From: Streptomyces narbonensis
Lineage (GTDB): Bacteria > Actinomycetota > Actinomycetes > Streptomycetales > Streptomycetaceae
Reading direction: 5' to 3'
NCBI RefSeq assembly: GCF_014649015.1
Contig: NZ_BMSF01000016.1
Location: forward strand, 1-64,000
Length of the DNA stretch: 64,000 nucleotides
The translations under genes were made by a program, and so were the position numbers. Under the pieces are notes generated by a model that worked only from the letters and a program-made list of their open reading frames with translations, was not told where the DNA came from and made no database searches. Shown piece after piece: positions 8,489 to 17,030 of this stretch (its first letter is position 1; the number at the start of each line of letters is the position of its first letter).

Positions 8489-8833
8489 AGCCTGCCTTCG
8501 TTCGACATGACAGATGGCGTCTTCTTCTCGCCCGCGATTCCCGGTCGTCTCCGAATTCCCGGTCGTCTCCGATTCCCGCCGCATTCCTCACCTGTTTCCG
8601 GTGACGGCAGGAATGTCCGATCGGGGCGCGGTTTCACCGTAGGGGCGGCTCCGGGGGCCGGAGGGAAGTCCGAGCGGCAGGTGTCCGGCAGAATGGGCCG
8701 CGGACTCCTGACGGAACGCCCAGCGCGCAACACATGTACGGCTGTCGCGGCCTGAACAGCGCGTACGGCACGCACGGCACGCACGGCTCGCACGGCACGT
8801 ACGGCGCGCACGGCACGTACGGCGCGCACGGCA
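8489..8833. other. Intergenic leader in front of the mutase operon
   Basis: About 345 bases with no credible gene lie between the regulator and the mutase operon. They hold two blocks of short tandem repeats (8537-8572 and 8763-8834), listed separately. The operon promoter is expected here, but no clear -10/-35 pair was recognised. Confidence 0.6.
8537..8572. repeat. Two perfect 18-bp direct repeats upstream of glmS
   Basis: The unit attcccggtcgtctccga occurs at 8537-8554 and 8555-8572 without a gap, and a partial copy (ttcccg) follows. It ends about 50 bases upstream of the glmS start, a place where an activator or repressor could bind. This is direct observation of the repeat; a regulatory role is inference. 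Confidence 0.85.
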
Positions 8834-8834
8834 T
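8763..8834. repeat. Eight 9-bp tandem units after the XRE regulator gene
   Basis: Eight near-identical 9-mers of the form g(c/t)acggc(a/g/t)c run from 8763 to 8834 and end at the regulator stop codon. Low-complexity GC repeats of this sort are frequent in Streptomyces intergenic DNA. No terminator-like hairpin is obvious in them. Confidence 0.8.
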
Positions 8835-10159
8835 CAGGCCATCGCGCAGGCGACCGGCGAGGCCGAGGTGTACTCCGCCTGCATTCCCTTGCCGTCGGGG
8901 GCTGGACGCGGGGCCGAGCGGGACGCGAGGACCGACCGGACCCGGTGCAGGACCCGGAAGCGGTCCCGGCCGTCCTCGTCGGCGGTGCGGACCAGGCCGT
9001 GGATCAGCAGGCCGTACACGGTGGCGGCGGTGTCGGCGAGGGAGGTCCCGGCGAGCGGTGCCGCCTCGTCGAGGGTCCAGCTTCCGGGCAGCGCGCTGAG
9101 GACGAACAGCCGCTCGCGCAGGGCGGGTTCCAGTACGGCGAGGCTGCGGGCGACGGGTCCGGAGCCGCTGCCGGAGGCGGGGCCCCAGGCGGCGGGAGGC
9201 GCCGAGAAGCGCTCGGGGTCCCTGGCGAGGGAGTGCAGCAGCTCTTCGGGGGCGTGTACGAGTCCCCAGGCGGCGGTGGTCTCCAGCGCGCCCGGGATGC
9301 CGTCGAGAGCGCGGCACAGCTCGGCGACGGCGGGGGTCGCGGCGGGACGCGGGGCGTACGGGCGCAGCCGTCGCAGGTGGGACAGGAACAGCCGGACGGA
9401 GGGGAACTCGGCGAGCGCGGCGGCGTCGTGGTCGAGCGCGCGCCCGGGGACGGGCAGCGGCGCGATCGGCATGACCTGTTCGCCCCCCAGGCAGGACGGG
9501 GTGGGGCCGGTGACGACGACGCGCAGGCCCGGGCGGCGCGCGAGGAGATGGTGGATCAAGGACCCTTCGGCCCTGCGGGCGAGTCCGTCCAGGACGAGCA
9601 GCACGTCGTGTCCGTGGCCGCCCCCGGCACCCGTCGCGTCCGGTGCGAGGCGGGGCAACTCCTTCAGGTCGGGCGAGAGTCCGGCGCCCTGGACCCAGAG
9701 AACGCGCCAGCCGTGACCGTCCCGCAGGAGGCCCGCCGCCTCCCGTACGACACGGGTCTTCCCGACCCCTCCCAGGCCGACGACGCTCACGAGCCTCTGC
9801 TGATCCACCGTCAGGAGTTCGACGAGGGAGCGGATCTCGTGCTCGCGCCCGACGGTCGTGCCGAGCAGCGCGGGCGGCGTGCAGGTCTCGGGCCCGGCGG
9901 CGTCGGGGCCTTCGGAGGGAAGGTGGCTGCGCGCCGCTTCGTGGAAGGCGTCGCGGGTCGCGCCGGTGAGCCGGAGGACGTCGGCGAGCAGCCGGGCCGT
10001 CTCCTGCCGGGGGCGGCGGGCGCGGCCGCTCTCCAGGTCCCGTATCGCCCTCACGCTGAGTGTGGCCAGATCGGCCATCTGCTGCTGGGTCATGCCGCTG
10101 CGCCGGCGGTGGTGGCGCAGCAGCCCGCCGAACTGGTCCGTCCCGATGGCTGTGGTCAT
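8834..10159 (-). CDS. XRE-type HTH regulator with NB-ARC-like ATPase domain
   Basis: A 441-residue regulator. Residues 10-70 are a Cro/C1-type helix-turn-helix (LLRHHRRRSGMTQQQMADLATLSVRAIRDLE in pieces). A nucleotide-binding region follows, with the P-loop VVGLGGVGKTR and the Walker B-like VLLVLDGLARR. The C-terminal half is a helical sensor-like region without clear TPRs. The ATG at 10159 has GGGAGGGG four bases upstream and begins the conserved part. It is transcribed towards the mutase operon and diverges from lanM, so it could control either cluster. Confidence 0.88.
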   Translation of the reverse strand: MTTAIGTDQFGGLLRHHRRRSGMTQQQMADLATLSVRAIRDLESGRARRPRQETARLLADVLRLTGATRDAFHEAARSHLPSEGPDAAGPETCTPPALLGTTVGREHEIRSLVELLTVDQQRLVSVVGLGGVGKTRVVREAAGLLRDGHGWRVLWVQGAGLSPDLKELPRLAPDATGAGGGHGHDVLLVLDGLARRAEGSLIHHLLARRPGLRVVVTGPTPSCLGGEQVMPIAPLPVPGRALDHDAAALAEFPSVRLFLSHLRRLRPYAPRPAATPAVAELCRALDGIPGALETTAAWGLVHAPEELLHSLARDPERFSAPPAAWGPASGSGSGPVARSLAVLEPALRERLFVLSALPGSWTLDEAAPLAGTSLADTAATVYGLLIHGLVRTADEDGRDRFRVLHRVRSVLASRSAPRPAPDGKGMQAEYTSASPVACAMA

Positions 10160-10464
10160 GGGTCCCCTCCCTTGATCTGTCCTGGCGTCACCCATGGTCG
10201 GAAGGGTCGGGTGCGCACCGCATGGGTCGGCCGCCCCCAGATTTGGGAGCACGGTCGGCGGGGGCTTCGCGCCGGGGCGTTGCCGGAGTGTCCACGGTGC
10301 GGCGCGGGGCCGAGCGGGGCCTTACGGGGTCACACGCCGCCGTTCGGAGTCGGGCGGGGGAACGGGGTGCGGCGGGTCCGCGGGGGTGGGGTGGGGGGTG
10401 CGGAACAAACATGGGGGCGATGCCCCCATGTGGGACCGGGGGATGTCCTGCCAACGTTGCACAC
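10160..10464. promoter_or_regulatory. Divergent promoter region between the XRE regulator and lanM
   Basis: This 305-base region separates divergent genes. It holds a perfect inverted repeat at 10409-10431 and an imperfect one at 10233-10250 (gcccccaga / tttgggagc), both built on runs of C and G. No protein-coding signal was found in it, although the lanM reading frame is open upstream. Confidence 0.6.
10409..10431. promoter_or_regulatory. Perfect 10-bp inverted repeat in the lanM leader, candidate operator
   Basis: The arms acatgggggc (10409-10418) and gcccccatgt (10422-10431) are exact reverse complements around a gat spacer. The site ends 33 bases before the lanM GTG. It could be the operator of the divergent XRE regulator, or a leader hairpin that hides the ribosome site. 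It includes two in-frame ATGs (10411, 10420), which for that reason were not taken as starts. Confidence 0.7.
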
Positions 10465-13400
10465 GTGACCATCACCACCTCCACACAGGACACCACGACG
10501 GGCCTCGCCCCCGGATGGTGGGCTCCGGCCCTCCATCTGCGGGAGCGGCTCGCGGCCCCCGGTGCTCCCGGCGGCGCGCTCTCCCGCCGGGCGGCGGAGC
10601 GGCTGGCGGACCGGGTGACGGCCCTGGGTCAGGACGAGGCGTTCCTGGCGCGGCTGGCCGGGCTCGGCGTCGACGTGCCGACGGTCGCCGCGCTGGCGGC
10701 GGAGCCCTCGGCGCGGCTGGCGGCCAGGACGGAGCGGCCCGCTTGGGCGGAGTTCGTGGAGCGCGCCGTGGCCTCGGCCCCGCTGTGGCCGGTGCCGGGC
10801 ACGTACGGATCGGCGTCCGCCCAGGGCGCCGCCGCCCCGCAGGACACCTGGCGGCGGGACTTCGCCGGCGCGCTGGCTCCCCTGACGCGGGCGGCCGGGC
10901 GTGCGCTGGACGAGCGGCTGCGGGCCCTGCGGCCCGGCCAGATCGATCAGGACTCCGTACGGGAAGGGTTCGAGCGGCAGCTCGGCGGGCGGCTGGTGGC
11001 CCCGGCGGCGCGCACCCTGGTTCTCGAACTGAACCGCGCGCGGGTCGAGGGGCGGCTCGAAGGGGCCACGCCTGAGGGCCGGTTCGCCGGCTTCGCCGCC
11101 GGACTCGGCACCCGTGAGCCCCTGTCCGGGCTGTTCGTCCGGTATCCGGTGCTCGCCCGCCTACTGGGCACCGAGTGCGTCCACGCCTCCGCCGCCACCG
11201 CCGAACTTCTCGAACGGTTCGCGGCCGACCGGGCCGCGCTCGTGGAGGGGCTCCTCGGGGGCGTCGACCCCGGCGCGCTGACGGGCGTGGACCTCGGCCA
11301 GGGGGACACCCATCAGCGGGGCCGCTCGGTGGCGATGCTCCGCTTCGCCGACGGCCGGACGGTGGTGTACAAGCCGCGCCCACTCGACCAGCACGCCTGC
11401 TTCGACCGGCTCGTGGCCTGGCTCGACGACCGGCTGCCCGGCCTCGGCCTGCGCACCGTGGCGGCGGTGCGCCGCGAGGGGTACGGCTGGCTGGAATTCG
11501 TCGGCCACCGGCCCTGCGGATCGGTCGGCGAGGCCGATCTGTTCTACCGGCGGCAGGGCGCGCTGCTGGCTCTGCTGTACGCGCTGGACGGCGCGGACAT
11601 GCACTGCGAGAACCTCATCGCCTGCGGGGACCAGCCGGTGCTCGTCGATGTGGAGACGCTGCTGCACCCCTCGGTGCCGGCGGCCACCACGGCGGGCCCC
11701 GACCCGGCGGCACTCGCCCTCGCCGCCTCCGTACACCGGACCTGCCTGCTCCCCCAGCTGCTGATCGGCGAGCACGGGGCGCTGGACATCTCGGCCCTCG
11801 GCGGCGGTCAGGCCGCGCTCTCCCCCGCCGACGCCGTCGACTGGGCGGACGCCGGCACCGACACGATGCACCTGGTACGCCGACGGGTCCCGTACTCCGG
11901 AAGCCCCAACCGTCCTTCGCTGGACGGCCGGGAGATCGACCCGGGTGCGTACGGCGCGGCGCTGCTGACCGGATTCCGGCTGGGTTACGACATCTTGGTC
12001 GCCTGCCGGGACGAACTCCTCGCGAAGGACGGCCCCTTGGCCGGGTTCGGCACGGCGCCCGCGCGCTTCGTGGGGCGGGCGACCCGGCTGTACGCGACGC
12101 TCCTGGACGAGTCGGCCCATCCGGACGTACTCGGCGACGCCGTCGACCGGGACGTGCTGTTCTCCCTGCTGTACGCCGAGTCGGCGGGCGACCCGGTGCG
12201 GGGGCGCCTGGTCGAGCACGAGATCGCGGACCTCTGGGACGGCGACGTCCCGGTCTTCGTCCACCGGCCCGGGAGCACCGACGTCTGGTCGTCCCGTGGG
12301 GCGCGGCTGCCCGGCCTGCTGGCGACGCCCGCGCTCGTCGCCACCGAGGAGAAGATCTCCGCCCTCGACGAGGTGGACCGGCACCACCAGGAATGGCTGA
12401 TCTCCGCCGCTCTGTCCACCCGCCGGGCCCGCCGCGTCACGCACCGCGCCGACGCGCCGGTGCTGCCCACGGCGCCCGCCGCGGTGCCGGAGCCGCGCCG
12501 TCTCCTGGCGGCGGCCTGCGGCATCGCCGACGAGATCGTGGGGCGCGCGGTCCGCGACGACTCCCGGGCCAACTGGATCGGCCTGGAGCTCGTCGACGGC
12601 AGGCACTGGGCGGTGACCCCGATGGGTGCCGGACTCGCCGACGGCTACACCGGAGTGGCGCTGTTCCTCGCCCAGTTGGGCCGGCTGACCGGCGTCGGCC
12701 GCTACACGGACCTGGCCGCGCGGGCCGTTCTGCCGCTGCCCCGGCTCATCCACGCGCTCGCCTCCGAGCCCGAGTTGAGCCGTGCGGTCGGGCCCGGCGG
12801 ATTCCACGGCCTCGGCGGGCTCTGTTACGCGCTCGCCCGGCTGGCCACCCTGCTCGGCGACGACCGGCTCGGCGACTGCCTGCCGCTCGCGCTGCGGGCC
12901 CTGGCCACCTCGGCCCGCACGCACGACCCGGCCGGCCCCCCGGCGGACGTCGGCACCGGGCTCGCGGGAGGCCTCGCGGCGCTGCTCGCGGTCCACCGGG
13001 AGACCGGGCTGGCCGAAGCCGCCTCGCTCGCCGCGGAGTTCGCCGACCGGCTCCTCCCGGCGGCCGGCGGACTCCCGGACGGGTTCCTGCGGGGGCGGGC
13101 CGGCGCGGGCTGGGCACTGTGCCGCTACGAGTCGGCCGCGGCCCCGCCCGGGGGCACGTACGCGGCCGCCGGCCGGGCCCTGCTCGGCCGGACAGCACGG
13201 GGCGCAGAAGCAGGCACCGACCTCGGCTGGTGCTCGGGACTCTCCGGCACCCTCCTGGCCTGCATGGCCGACACCGCCGCCTCGGCCCCGGCCGTCCCCG
13301 CCACCGCGTGGGACCGACTCGCCGGGGACCGCCCGCCCCTGAGCGACCTCAGCCTGTGTCACGGGGAGCTCGGCACGGTGGAGGCCCTGGCCGTCGCCGC

Positions 13401-13623
13401 CGCACACGGGCTTCCCGGGGCCTCGGCCCGGCTCACCCATCGCGCCGGGCTGGTGCTCGGGGCGCTGGACGGGTACGGACCCCGTTGTGCCACTCCTGAC
13501 ACGGTGCCCTCTCCCGGACTCCTCACCGGATTGTCCGGCATCGGCTACGCCCTGCTCCGGCTGGGCTTCGCCGAGACCGTCCCCTCCGTATTCCTCCTCG
13601 ACCCCACTCCTGGGGAGCGCTGA
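10465..13623 (+). CDS. lanM: Class II lanthipeptide synthetase (LanM)
   Basis: A 1052-residue bifunctional synthetase, normal for LanM. The N-terminal DUF4135 dehydratase has GDTHQRGRSV (about 278-287), the lysine of VVYKPRP near 302, DMHCENL near 378-384 and VDVETLLHP near 394, matching the phosphorylation and elimination residues known from CylM. The C-terminal LanC-like cyclase keeps its zinc ligands: Cys in GWCSG (about 923) and Cys-His in LCHGELG (965-966). Thus both activities look intact. The start is uncertain; GTG at 10465 lacks a good ribosome site, and ATGs at 10411 and 10420 sit inside a palindrome. No LanT transporter or leader peptidase gene is nearby. Confidence 0.94.
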   Translation: MTITTSTQDTTTGLAPGWWAPALHLRERLAAPGAPGGALSRRAAERLADRVTALGQDEAFLARLAGLGVDVPTVAALAAEPSARLAARTERPAWAEFVERAVASAPLWPVPGTYGSASAQGAAAPQDTWRRDFAGALAPLTRAAGRALDERLRALRPGQIDQDSVREGFERQLGGRLVAPAARTLVLELNRARVEGRLEGATPEGRFAGFAAGLGTREPLSGLFVRYPVLARLLGTECVHASAATAELLERFAADRAALVEGLLGGVDPGALTGVDLGQGDTHQRGRSVAMLRFADGRTVVYKPRPLDQHACFDRLVAWLDDRLPGLGLRTVAAVRREGYGWLEFVGHRPCGSVGEADLFYRRQGALLALLYALDGADMHCENLIACGDQPVLVDVETLLHPSVPAATTAGPDPAALALAASVHRTCLLPQLLIGEHGALDISALGGGQAALSPADAVDWADAGTDTMHLVRRRVPYSGSPNRPSLDGREIDPGAYGAALLTGFRLGYDILVACRDELLAKDGPLAGFGTAPARFVGRATRLYATLLDESAHPDVLGDAVDRDVLFSLLYAESAGDPVRGRLVEHEIADLWDGDVPVFVHRPGSTDVWSSRGARLPGLLATPALVATEEKISALDEVDRHHQEWLISAALSTRRARRVTHRADAPVLPTAPAAVPEPRRLLAAACGIADEIVGRAVRDDSRANWIGLELVDGRHWAVTPMGAGLADGYTGVALFLAQLGRLTGVGRYTDLAARAVLPLPRLIHALASEPELSRAVGPGGFHGLGGLCYALARLATLLGDDRLGDCLPLALRALATSARTHDPAGPPADVGTGLAGGLAALLAVHRETGLAEAASLAAEFADRLLPAAGGLPDGFLRGRAGAGWALCRYESAAAPPGGTYAAAGRALLGRTARGAEAGTDLGWCSGLSGTLLACMADTAASAPAVPATAWDRLAGDRPPLSDLSLCHGELGTVEALAVAAAHGLPGASARLTHRAGLVLGALDGYGPRCATPDTVPSPGLLTGLSGIGYALLRLGFAETVPSVFLLDPTPGER

Positions 13624-13717
13624 CCCCGCCACCCCTCGCACCACCCGCACGGCACACGCAGAGCGCACGGCACGCACGGCATGCACGTCCATCCGACCGC
13701 ACCTCGAAAGGATCTCC

Positions 13718-13948
13718 ATGAACCCGCAGAAGCCGTCCCGCGAGACCGCCACCGCCCTCACCGACACGACCGTCGAGGGCCCCGGGGCCACCGGCGCGGT
13801 GGAGCCGGCCGGGCGTATCGCGCTCTCGGGGCGCGACCGGGCCACGGCTCGGGCCCGGGCCCTCGCGGGTCTCGCTCTCGGCACCGGACTCGTGGCGATC
13901 CTCAACGACATCGACACGACCGTGAGCATCCCGATCCTGCCGATCTGA
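13718..13948 (+). CDS. lanA: Candidate LanM precursor peptide without cysteine
   Basis: A 76-residue peptide whose ATG at 13718 follows AAAGGA at good spacing, 94 bases after lanM. The first half is polar and Thr-rich like a leader. Then comes a small hydrophobic stretch (ALAGLALGTGLVAILND) and a C-terminus DIDTTVSIPILPI with Thr 67, Thr 68 and Ser 70. There is no cysteine, so lanthionine rings cannot form within this peptide. LanM could only dehydrate it unless a thiol or amine from elsewhere is added. Position, size and ribosome site support it as the substrate, but it resembles no lanthipeptide family I recognise. Confidence 0.68.
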   Translation: MNPQKPSRETATALTDTTVEGPGATGAVEPAGRIALSGRDRATARARALAGLALGTGLVAILNDIDTTVSIPILPI

Positions 13949-13985
13949 CGTCCCGGTCCGACGCACCGACCTGACATCTCCGCCC

Positions 13986-14025
13986 CCGGCGGCCGCCCTC
14001 CGATCCCTGCGGAGGCGGCCGCCGG
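13986..14025 (+). terminator. Strong GC-rich hairpin after the precursor gene
   Basis: Arms of about 16 bases (from ccggcggccgcc at 13986 to ggcggccgccgg ending at 14025) pair with one bulged base around a short loop. It lies 38 bases after the precursor stop and before the LuxR gene, as expected of a factor-independent terminator without a U-tract, the common Streptomyces form. Confidence 0.7.
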
Positions 14026-14093
14026 CGCCGTGCGCGCGGGTACCTGATCGAAGCGTCACTTATGCCCTGGCATGAACGGGTAAATTCGCGGGT

Positions 14094-17015
14094 ATGCATC
14101 CCCGAGCTCCTCTCCTCGTCGGACGTGACGCGGAAATCGCCCAGTTGGACCGCGCCCTCGACACCGCTCGCGGGCGGCGCGGCAGCACGGTGTTCCTGGT
14201 CGGCGACGGAGGCATCGGCAAGTCACGGCTCGCGGCCGAGGCGACGGGCCTGGCCTTCTCCGCCGGAATGCGGGTGCTGCGCGGCCGGGGCAGCACGATC
14301 GGGCCGATGGTGCCGTTCCGCCCGCTCACCGAGGCGCTGATGTCGCTCTTCCGCGGCGGTGAGCCGTGGGAGGAGGCCGAACTGGGACCGTACCGGCCGG
14401 TGTTGGGGCGTCTGGTCCCCGACTGGGCGGGCGAGGCGCAGAACGGCGGCTCGCTGGTGGTGCTCGCCGAGGCCGTGCTGCGACTGCTCTCCGTGGTGTC
14501 GAGGGAGCACGGCGCCCTCGTGGTCCTGGAGGATCTGCACGACGCCGACACCGAGACCCTGGTGGTGCTCGAATACCTGGTGGACAATCTGGAGCACCTG
14601 CCGGTGGTCCTGCTCGCGACGACCCGCGCGGAGCCGTGCGCCGCCCTGGACCTGGCGCACTCGGTGGCCCAGCGGCGCTCCGGCGTCCTGCTCGGTCTGG
14701 GTCCGCTGGACCGTTCCGAGGTCGCCCGGATGATCGCCTCCTGCCTCGACACCGAGGCGGAGGAGGTGCCCGGCGAGATCGTGGAGCGGCTCTGGGACAC
14801 CAGTGTCGGGAACCCGTTCGTCGTCGAGGAGCTGCTCCACGGCATGATCGGCAACGGCTGCGTGGTCCACCGGGGCGTCTCCTGGGAGGTCGTCGGCTCG
14901 CTGCGCACCGAGGTGCCGAGCACGCTGGTGCGTGGCATCGCGCACCGTACCGACCGGCTGGGACCGCAGGGCCGGATGCTGCTGTCGGCGGCTGCCGTGC
15001 TCGGCCGCCGCTTCCCGCTGCCGGTGCTCCAGCGGATGTCCGGCATCGACGACCACGGGCTGCTGAGTCATCTGCACGCCGGTGTGGCAGCCCAGTTGGT
15101 GGTGCCGGACGAGCCCGCCCCCGACTGGTACGCGTTCCGGCATCCGCTGACCGCCGAGGCGCTGCTGGCCCAGCTCACCCCCACCGACCGGGCGAAGCTG
15201 TCCGGCCGGGCGGCCGAGGTGGTGGAGGAGCTCCATCCCGGGCTGCCGGGCGAGTGGTGCCCGCTGGTGGCGGCGCTGCGCCGGGACGCCGGTGACCGGG
15301 TGGGGGCGGCGCGGCTGTTCGCGGAGGCGGGCCGGCGTGCGCTGGCGGACGGTGCCGTGGGCTCGGGGGTGTCGCTGCTGCTCGGTGCCGACGAGTTGCT
15401 GGCGCCCCGTCAGGACTGGCCGGTGCGGGCCGAGGTGCTGGAGTCGCTGCTGCCCGCGCTGGCGGAGAGCGGCGAGTTCGACCGGGCCTTCGAGCTCGCG
15501 GAGGGTCTGCACGAGCTGGTCGGCGCGGGGGTGGAGGCCGGCCGGCTCGCCGCGCTCCACACCCGGCTGGCCAAGGTGGCTCATCTGGCGGGCCGTTGGG
15601 CCGACGGCAATGCGCAGATCGCCGAGGCCCGGGCGCTCCTGACGACCGTGCGCGACCCGGCGCAGTCGGCCGCCGTCGACGTGGTGGCCGCGTATCTGGC
15701 GCTGGACACTCCGGGCCCCGACCGGACGGAGACGGCCGAGAAGCTGGCCCGGGCCGCGGTCTCGGCGGCCGAGGCCGGGCCGCAGCCGGCGGTGGCCTGC
15801 CAGGCCTGGGAGCTGCTCGGGGTGCTGGCCCGGGAGCGCGATCTGGACGAGGCGCGGCTGTGCTTCGAGCGGGCGCGGCGGATCGCCGAGCAGCACCGGC
15901 TGCCGATCCCGCGCGCCTACGCGCTGGTGCGGGTCGGCGGGAACGAGTGGCTGGCGGTCGGGGAGACGCGGTCCCTGGAGCTGGCGCACGAGGAGGCGTT
16001 ACGGCTGGGCGCGGTCACCATCGCGTACTCGATCGACGCGATACTCGTCCTCCAGGCGGTGCTCTGCGGCCGGTTCGAGGAGGCCGCGCGGCTCGGCGAG
16101 GAGATATCGACGACGGCTGCCCGGCTGCGGCTCGCGCCGGTGGCGCGGTACGTGCTGATGACTCGGGCGACGCTGGCGGCGCACCAGGGCGACCGGGCGG
16201 CGATGGAGGGAGCGCTGCGGGAGTTCGCCGGCTGGGACGGGGCCGGCTCGCAGGAGGAGCCGCTGTGCATCGGCCTCGCACGGGCGTTCTGCGCGCTTCT
16301 GGAGGAGAACCGGCCACTGGCGCTGCGGGAGCTGGACCGGGCGCGGGCCCAGGAGCTGGACAGCCCGACGACCTTCCATCTGAGTGGTCTGCACGGGCTG
16401 CGGCTGCTGCTGGACGTGCTGGCGGGTGAGGCCGACTGGGACCATTACCACCGTACGGCCGCCACCTCGGCGAGCCGGATGCGCTGGAACCGCCAGTTCG
16501 TGCTGCTGGCCCACGCGGTGCTGCTGGGCCGCTCGGGCGAGGCGGAGGCGGCGGTGTCGGCCGTCGCCGAGGCGGAGCTGCTGGCCGCTCCGTATCCGAC
16601 CGCGCTCCATCTGGGGCTGCGGCTCACGGCCGAGGCGGCCCTGGAGAGCGGCTGGGGGGATCCGGCCTCGTGGCTGCGCCGGGCGGAGGAGCACTTCCAC
16701 GCCGCCTCGGTGCCGGACGTGGCGGGTGCCTGCCGGGCGCTGCTGCGCCAGTTCGGGGTCTCGGTCCGGCAGCGGCGCAGCGGCGCGGACCGCATTCCGG
16801 CGCCGCTGCGGGCGCTGGGGGTGACGGTCCGTGAGTACGAGGTCTTCCAGCTGCTGGCGGAACGCTTGAGCAACAAGGCCATCGCGGGCCGTCTCTACAT
16901 CTCGCCCCGGACGGTCGAGAAGCACGTGGCGGCCCTGCTGACGAAGACCGCCCGGCAGGACCGTGAGGCGCTGTGCGACCTGTCGGCCTCGGAGACGGCG
17001 GCGCAGAGGCACTGA
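14094..17015 (+). CDS. LuxR-family LAL-type regulator with a TTA codon
   Basis: A 973-residue large ATP-binding LuxR regulator. Walker A GDGGIGKSR lies near residue 40, a long helical middle region follows, and the C-terminal LuxR HTH is typical (VTVREYEVFQLLAERLSNKAIAG and SPRTVEKHVAALL, in pieces, about 905-955). Codon 636 is TTA (15999-16001), so translation should depend on bldA. LAL proteins are usually pathway activators of antibiotic clusters, and the site just after the lanthipeptide genes fits this. A short palindrome (atgcc-ct-ggcat, 14062-14073) precedes the start. The ribosome site is weak. Confidence 0.93.
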   Translation: MHPRAPLLVGRDAEIAQLDRALDTARGRRGSTVFLVGDGGIGKSRLAAEATGLAFSAGMRVLRGRGSTIGPMVPFRPLTEALMSLFRGGEPWEEAELGPYRPVLGRLVPDWAGEAQNGGSLVVLAEAVLRLLSVVSREHGALVVLEDLHDADTETLVVLEYLVDNLEHLPVVLLATTRAEPCAALDLAHSVAQRRSGVLLGLGPLDRSEVARMIASCLDTEAEEVPGEIVERLWDTSVGNPFVVEELLHGMIGNGCVVHRGVSWEVVGSLRTEVPSTLVRGIAHRTDRLGPQGRMLLSAAAVLGRRFPLPVLQRMSGIDDHGLLSHLHAGVAAQLVVPDEPAPDWYAFRHPLTAEALLAQLTPTDRAKLSGRAAEVVEELHPGLPGEWCPLVAALRRDAGDRVGAARLFAEAGRRALADGAVGSGVSLLLGADELLAPRQDWPVRAEVLESLLPALAESGEFDRAFELAEGLHELVGAGVEAGRLAALHTRLAKVAHLAGRWADGNAQIAEARALLTTVRDPAQSAAVDVVAAYLALDTPGPDRTETAEKLARAAVSAAEAGPQPAVACQAWELLGVLARERDLDEARLCFERARRIAEQHRLPIPRAYALVRVGGNEWLAVGETRSLELAHEEALRLGAVTIAYSIDAILVLQAVLCGRFEEAARLGEEISTTAARLRLAPVARYVLMTRATLAAHQGDRAAMEGALREFAGWDGAGSQEEPLCIGLARAFCALLEENRPLALRELDRARAQELDSPTTFHLSGLHGLRLLLDVLAGEADWDHYHRTAATSASRMRWNRQFVLLAHAVLLGRSGEAEAAVSAVAEAELLAAPYPTALHLGLRLTAEAALESGWGDPASWLRRAEEHFHAASVPDVAGACRALLRQFGVSVRQRRSGADRIPAPLRALGVTVREYEVFQLLAERLSNKAIAGRLYISPRTVEKHVAALLTKTARQDREALCDLSASETAAQRH

Positions 17016-17030
17016 CCCAAGGGTGCTTGG

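Noticed and set aside
1..10159. Vicenistatin-like methylaspartate starter pathway
   Set aside because: No polyketide synthase or carrier-loading genes are visible in the window, and an MbtH protein and an NRPS A domain point to peptide assembly instead; the rest is outside the window.
9000..10250. Long plus-strand frames opposite the XRE regulator
   Set aside because: Codon pattern and the HTH and P-loop motifs lie on the minus strand.
10411..10464. lanM starting at ATG 10411 or 10420
   Set aside because: Both ATGs are inside the perfect palindrome and would make the operator part of the coding region; kept as alternatives only.
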